From assembly GCF_026274175.1 (NCBI RefSeq), contig NZ_JAPHNL010000271.1, forward strand, positions 1-44,091: a stretch of 44,091 bases of DNA. The letters are read 5' to 3'. The translations under genes and the position numbers were made by a program. This DNA comes from Streptomyces beihaiensis. GTDB lineage: Bacteria; Actinomycetota; Actinomycetes; Streptomycetales; Streptomycetaceae. The notes beneath the pieces were generated by a model, which had not been told where the DNA came from, made no database searches, and was given only the letters and a program-made list of their open reading frames with translations. Positions 42,297 to 44,091 of this stretch are shown piece after piece; position 1 is the first letter of the stretch; each line of letters begins with the position of its first letter.

Positions 42297-42760
42297 TCTT
42301 CGCTCCAATTCCGTCTGCGGGCGCGTGGGCCGAATGGGCACATGGCCGCTGGGCAGGGGTCACGAGCTGTCACGCGACCCGCCTCGCGCCCGGCGCGGTC
42401 ACGTTTCCGCGACCGCACAACACACTGGTGCGCTGCGGGCGTTACCCGAGGCATCTGTAGTTGATCACACCGGAACCCTCCTGCCCCAGCAGCCACAAGG
42501 GCTTGTTACACACCCCTGACAAGCTGCGGGAGGACAACACCTCAGGCCCGGGGTCGAGTTACCGGAGCCGGGGCATGCGCACGCTTCCGTTCTCGTGGTC
42601 GGCGATGGCGGGGCACATTTCCCCGCGCCACTCACTCCTCATCCACGGCGCTGTCTCTCAGTGGCTGTCCGGCCGGCGGTCAGGCGACCGAAGAGCTCCT
42701 CTGACCAGCGGCAATGAGGATCGCTGAGGTCCTTGTTCCCGGGCCTGTGGGAGACGCTTT
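42297..42760. other. Gene-poor stretch upstream of the small secreted protein
   Basis: No convincing coding frame: the open frames here lack ribosome sites and domain content. The sequence holds the promoter of the secreted-protein gene and runs into the second IS1380 relic. GTTGATCACACC near 42460 is one AT-richer segment. Nothing else stands out. Confidence 0.4.
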
Positions 42761-43019
42761 CCAGGTGAAGCAGCCACCGGCTCCTACCCGCATGCTCGTG
42801 TCCGGGACGACGGCCGAGCGGTGGTCTCGCAGGCCGGTTCGGTCCTGCTGGTCGAAACCACCCGCAAGATCGGCCGTGACCGGGTCGTCTGCGCGGCACT
42901 CGCTCCCTGGCGCGAACCCTCGGGCCGTCCACGACCTGGGGAAGGTCCTCTCGGACCTCGCGCCGGCAGTCGCGCTCGGCGGAGACCGCCTCGCCGACAT
43001 CGCACTGCCTCGTCACCGA
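42761..43019 (+). pseudogene. IS1380-family transposase relic, copy 2
   Basis: The plus strand reads TGSYPHARVRDDGRAVVSQA, GSVLLVETTRKIGRDRVVCA and ALAPWREP, then in a different frame RAVHDLGKVLSDLAPAVALG, GDRLADIALPR. Together these are the first 80 or so residues of an IS1380-type transposase with one frame change near 42916. The C-terminal two thirds, including the catalytic core, are absent. Sequence at its 3' end passes directly into a photolyase fragment. Confidence 0.7.
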
Positions 43020-43047
43020 GCCGAGGGGCGGGGCCCTGCGCGCGCGT

Positions 43048-43353
43048 GGTTCGGAGGGGCTGGCCGCGGGCGGGGACAACTGGCAGTGGATGGCCGGGAC
43101 CGGCACGGACAGCCGCCCCAACCGGGTGCTCAACCCCGTGCTCCAGGGCAAGCGGTACGACCCCGAGGGCGACTACGTGCGCCGCTGGGTGCCCGAGCTG
43201 ACCGGCATCGCCGGGGCGGCCGTGCACGAACCGTGGAGACTGCCGGGTTCGGAGCGGGCCCGGTACGACTATCCCGATCCGGTGGTCACGCTCTCCGAAG
43301 GGCGGGACCGTTTCCAGCGGGCCCGCGACCGGGCCGGGCGAGCGCGCTCCTGA
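43048..43353 (+). pseudogene. C-terminal fragment of a DNA photolyase/cryptochrome
   Basis: About 100 residues: GLAAGGDNWQWMAGTGTDSR, PNRVLNPVLQGKRYDPEGDY, VRRWVPELTGIAGAAVHEPW and a stop at 43351. This is the conserved FAD-binding C-terminus of class I photolyases (NxxWQWxAGTGTD, RxxNPxxQxxR/KYDPxGxYVRRWVPEL). The first 350 or so residues are gone; the IS1380 relic abuts the break. The fragment has no start of its own, though an ATG at 43090 is in frame. It is taken as a dead photolyase. Confidence 0.85.
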
Positions 43354-43376
43354 CAGGCGAGCGCTCTCCTGTCAGG
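43349..43376. terminator. Hairpin terminator behind the photolyase fragment
   Basis: CCTGACAGG (43349-43357) pairs perfectly with CCTGTCAGG (43368-43376) across a ten-base loop. It overlaps the photolyase stop codon and lies 12 bases before the end of the convergent zinc-ribbon gene, so it can serve both. Confidence 0.75.
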
Positions 43377-43388
43377 GGCGCCGCTGGG

Positions 43389-44091
43389 TCAGGACCTCTG
43401 GAAGAACTCCACCTCCGCCAGGGCCAGATGGCGGCCCTTCGTCAGGCCGGTGGCCGAGCGCAGAACCATGCGTACGGTCTTCACGTCGCTGATGCCCGTG
43501 GTCACGGTCTGCGGGCCCGGCTTGTCGCTGAGGGATACCCGTCTGTCGTGCCGTTCGCCGTCCGCGGTCGTCACCTGAAGGTCGATCGTGAGCGCGCGTC
43601 CCTCGCGGGCGTAGGAGCTCGGGTCCTTGGACGCGCCGTTGGTGACGATCAGGTCGACCAGGCGGAACGGCTTGCCGAACGTGTACGTCACCGAGGCGCC
43701 CGGCGCGGGCGCCCCCCAGTAGCGGTTGCTCAGCCCGTCCGTGGTGTTCCTCGCCGGATGCCCCGGGACCTCCGCGCTCGCGCTGACCCGCACCGGGGTC
43801 ACGGGCTTGGGGTCGGACAGCTTGTCCCGGGTGTCCTCGAACAGGGCGCGTCCGGCGGGCAGCAGCAGGAACGCGCCCGCGCACAGCGCCAGCAGCACGA
43901 CGAGGATCACCAGGAGCCGCACGCCCCGCCCCGAACTAGCCCGCACCCGGCGGCGCAGCGGCCACACGGTTCGCCACCAGGGCAGCGGGGCGGGCTTGGC
44001 CGCGGGCCTCAGCTCGGCCGCGCAGCGCCGGCAGAACCGGCGCCCTGGCTGGTTGGGCGTACCGCAGGAAGGGCAGGGCACCCCGACCACC
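43389..44091 (-). CDS. Zinc-ribbon membrane protein with a galactose-binding-like domain, cut by window end
   Basis: 233 residues are visible; the start may be the GTG at 44090 or lie beyond the window. CPSCGTPNQPGRRFCRRCAA is a double-CxxC zinc ribbon. An Arg-rich stretch precedes one membrane helix, LLVILVVLLALCAGAFLLL (about 59-77). The extracellular part, with TTDGLSNRYWGAPAPGASVT, FGKPFRLVDLIVTNGASKDP and a final LALAEVEFFQRS, resembles a discoidin/F5-8-type carbohydrate-binding fold. This zinc-ribbon, membrane and NPCBM/discoidin layout occurs in several actinomycete proteins. Function unknown. Confidence 0.78.
   Translation of the reverse strand, partial: VVGVPCPSCGTPNQPGRRFCRRCAAELRPAAKPAPLPWWRTVWPLRRRVRASSGRGVRLLVILVVLLALCAGAFLLLPAGRALFEDTRDKLSDPKPVTPVRVSASAEVPGHPARNTTDGLSNRYWGAPAPGASVTYTFGKPFRLVDLIVTNGASKDPSSYAREGRALTIDLQVTTADGERHDRRVSLSDKPGPQTVTTGISDVKTVRMVLRSATGLTKGRHLALAEVEFFQRS

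Noticed and set aside
39267-42464. 1,065-codon plus-strand frame across the DUF255 gene
   Set aside because: Most of it is antisense to the DUF255 coding sequence. Only short stretches after 41580 resemble Uma2 and IS1380 fragments and are listed separately.
42461-42727. 88-codon plus-strand frame in the gene-poor stretch
   Set aside because: No ribosome site or recognisable domain and low-quality composition; not supported as a gene.
43090-43353. Photolyase fragment as an independent small gene starting at the ATG at 43090
   Set aside because: Family sequence continues upstream of that ATG to about 43048, and there is no ribosome site, so it is a truncated relic.

Overview
The window is high-GC actinobacterial chromosome, almost certainly Streptomyces. 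Nearly every coding frame has G or C at the third codon position, GTG and TTG starts are used, minus-strand operons are joined by ATGA overlaps, and the gene families are typical of the genus (Tad/Flp locus, DUF5753/DUF397 relic, giant RHS-Hint protein, IS1380 and IS5 relics). No rRNA, tRNA or CRISPR array was seen.

Region 1 (1-8185, minus strand) is a Tad (tight adherence) type IVc pilus operon. In transcription order it holds a zinc-ribbon protein, CpaB, a CpaE/TadZ ATPase fused to a TadE pseudopilin domain, a TadE-like protein, the TadA ATPase, TadB, TadC, the Flp pilin and a TadG-like protein that looks frameshifted close to the window edge. Region 2 (8186-9783) holds a long gap, an acidic repeat protein and a broken DUF5753/DUF397 regulator. 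Region 3 (9784-15281) looks like a D-amino-acid catabolic locus. An IclR regulator, a PfkB sugar kinase and RidA are transcribed leftward. A D-serine-dehydratase-like PLP enzyme and an N-acyl-D-amino-acid deacylase are transcribed rightward. An inverted repeat that looks like an IclR operator lies in the divergent intergenic region.

Region 4 (15294-26125) is ordinary chromosome: a secreted BNR beta-propeller, a single-span membrane protein, an AlaA-type aminotransferase, a small protein behind a long near-palindrome, a secreted propeller/Ig-like protein, GTP-dependent PEP carboxykinase, and a hemolysin-III membrane protein followed by a TetR regulator with a palindrome at the promoter. Region 5 (26126-27185) is a graveyard of mobile DNA (IS5-type transposase relic, tyrosine-recombinase C-terminal relic) with one small intact gene.

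Region 6 (27212-39387) is the most distinctive part. A 2,635-residue secreted RHS polymorphic toxin carries an SpvB-like N-terminus, RHS repeats, an embedded ricin-type lectin, a Hint autoprocessing domain and a C-terminal HNH nuclease tip. Just downstream, behind a strong hairpin, is a DUF4265 protein that is a good immunity candidate. A 1,083-residue secreted DNRLRE/FG-GAP protein is transcribed divergently from the toxin. Region 7 (39465-44091) has a DUF255 thioredoxin-like protein, a small secreted protein, two IS1380 relics, the C-terminal stub of a photolyase joined to one of them, and a zinc-ribbon/galactose-binding-like membrane protein cut by the window end.
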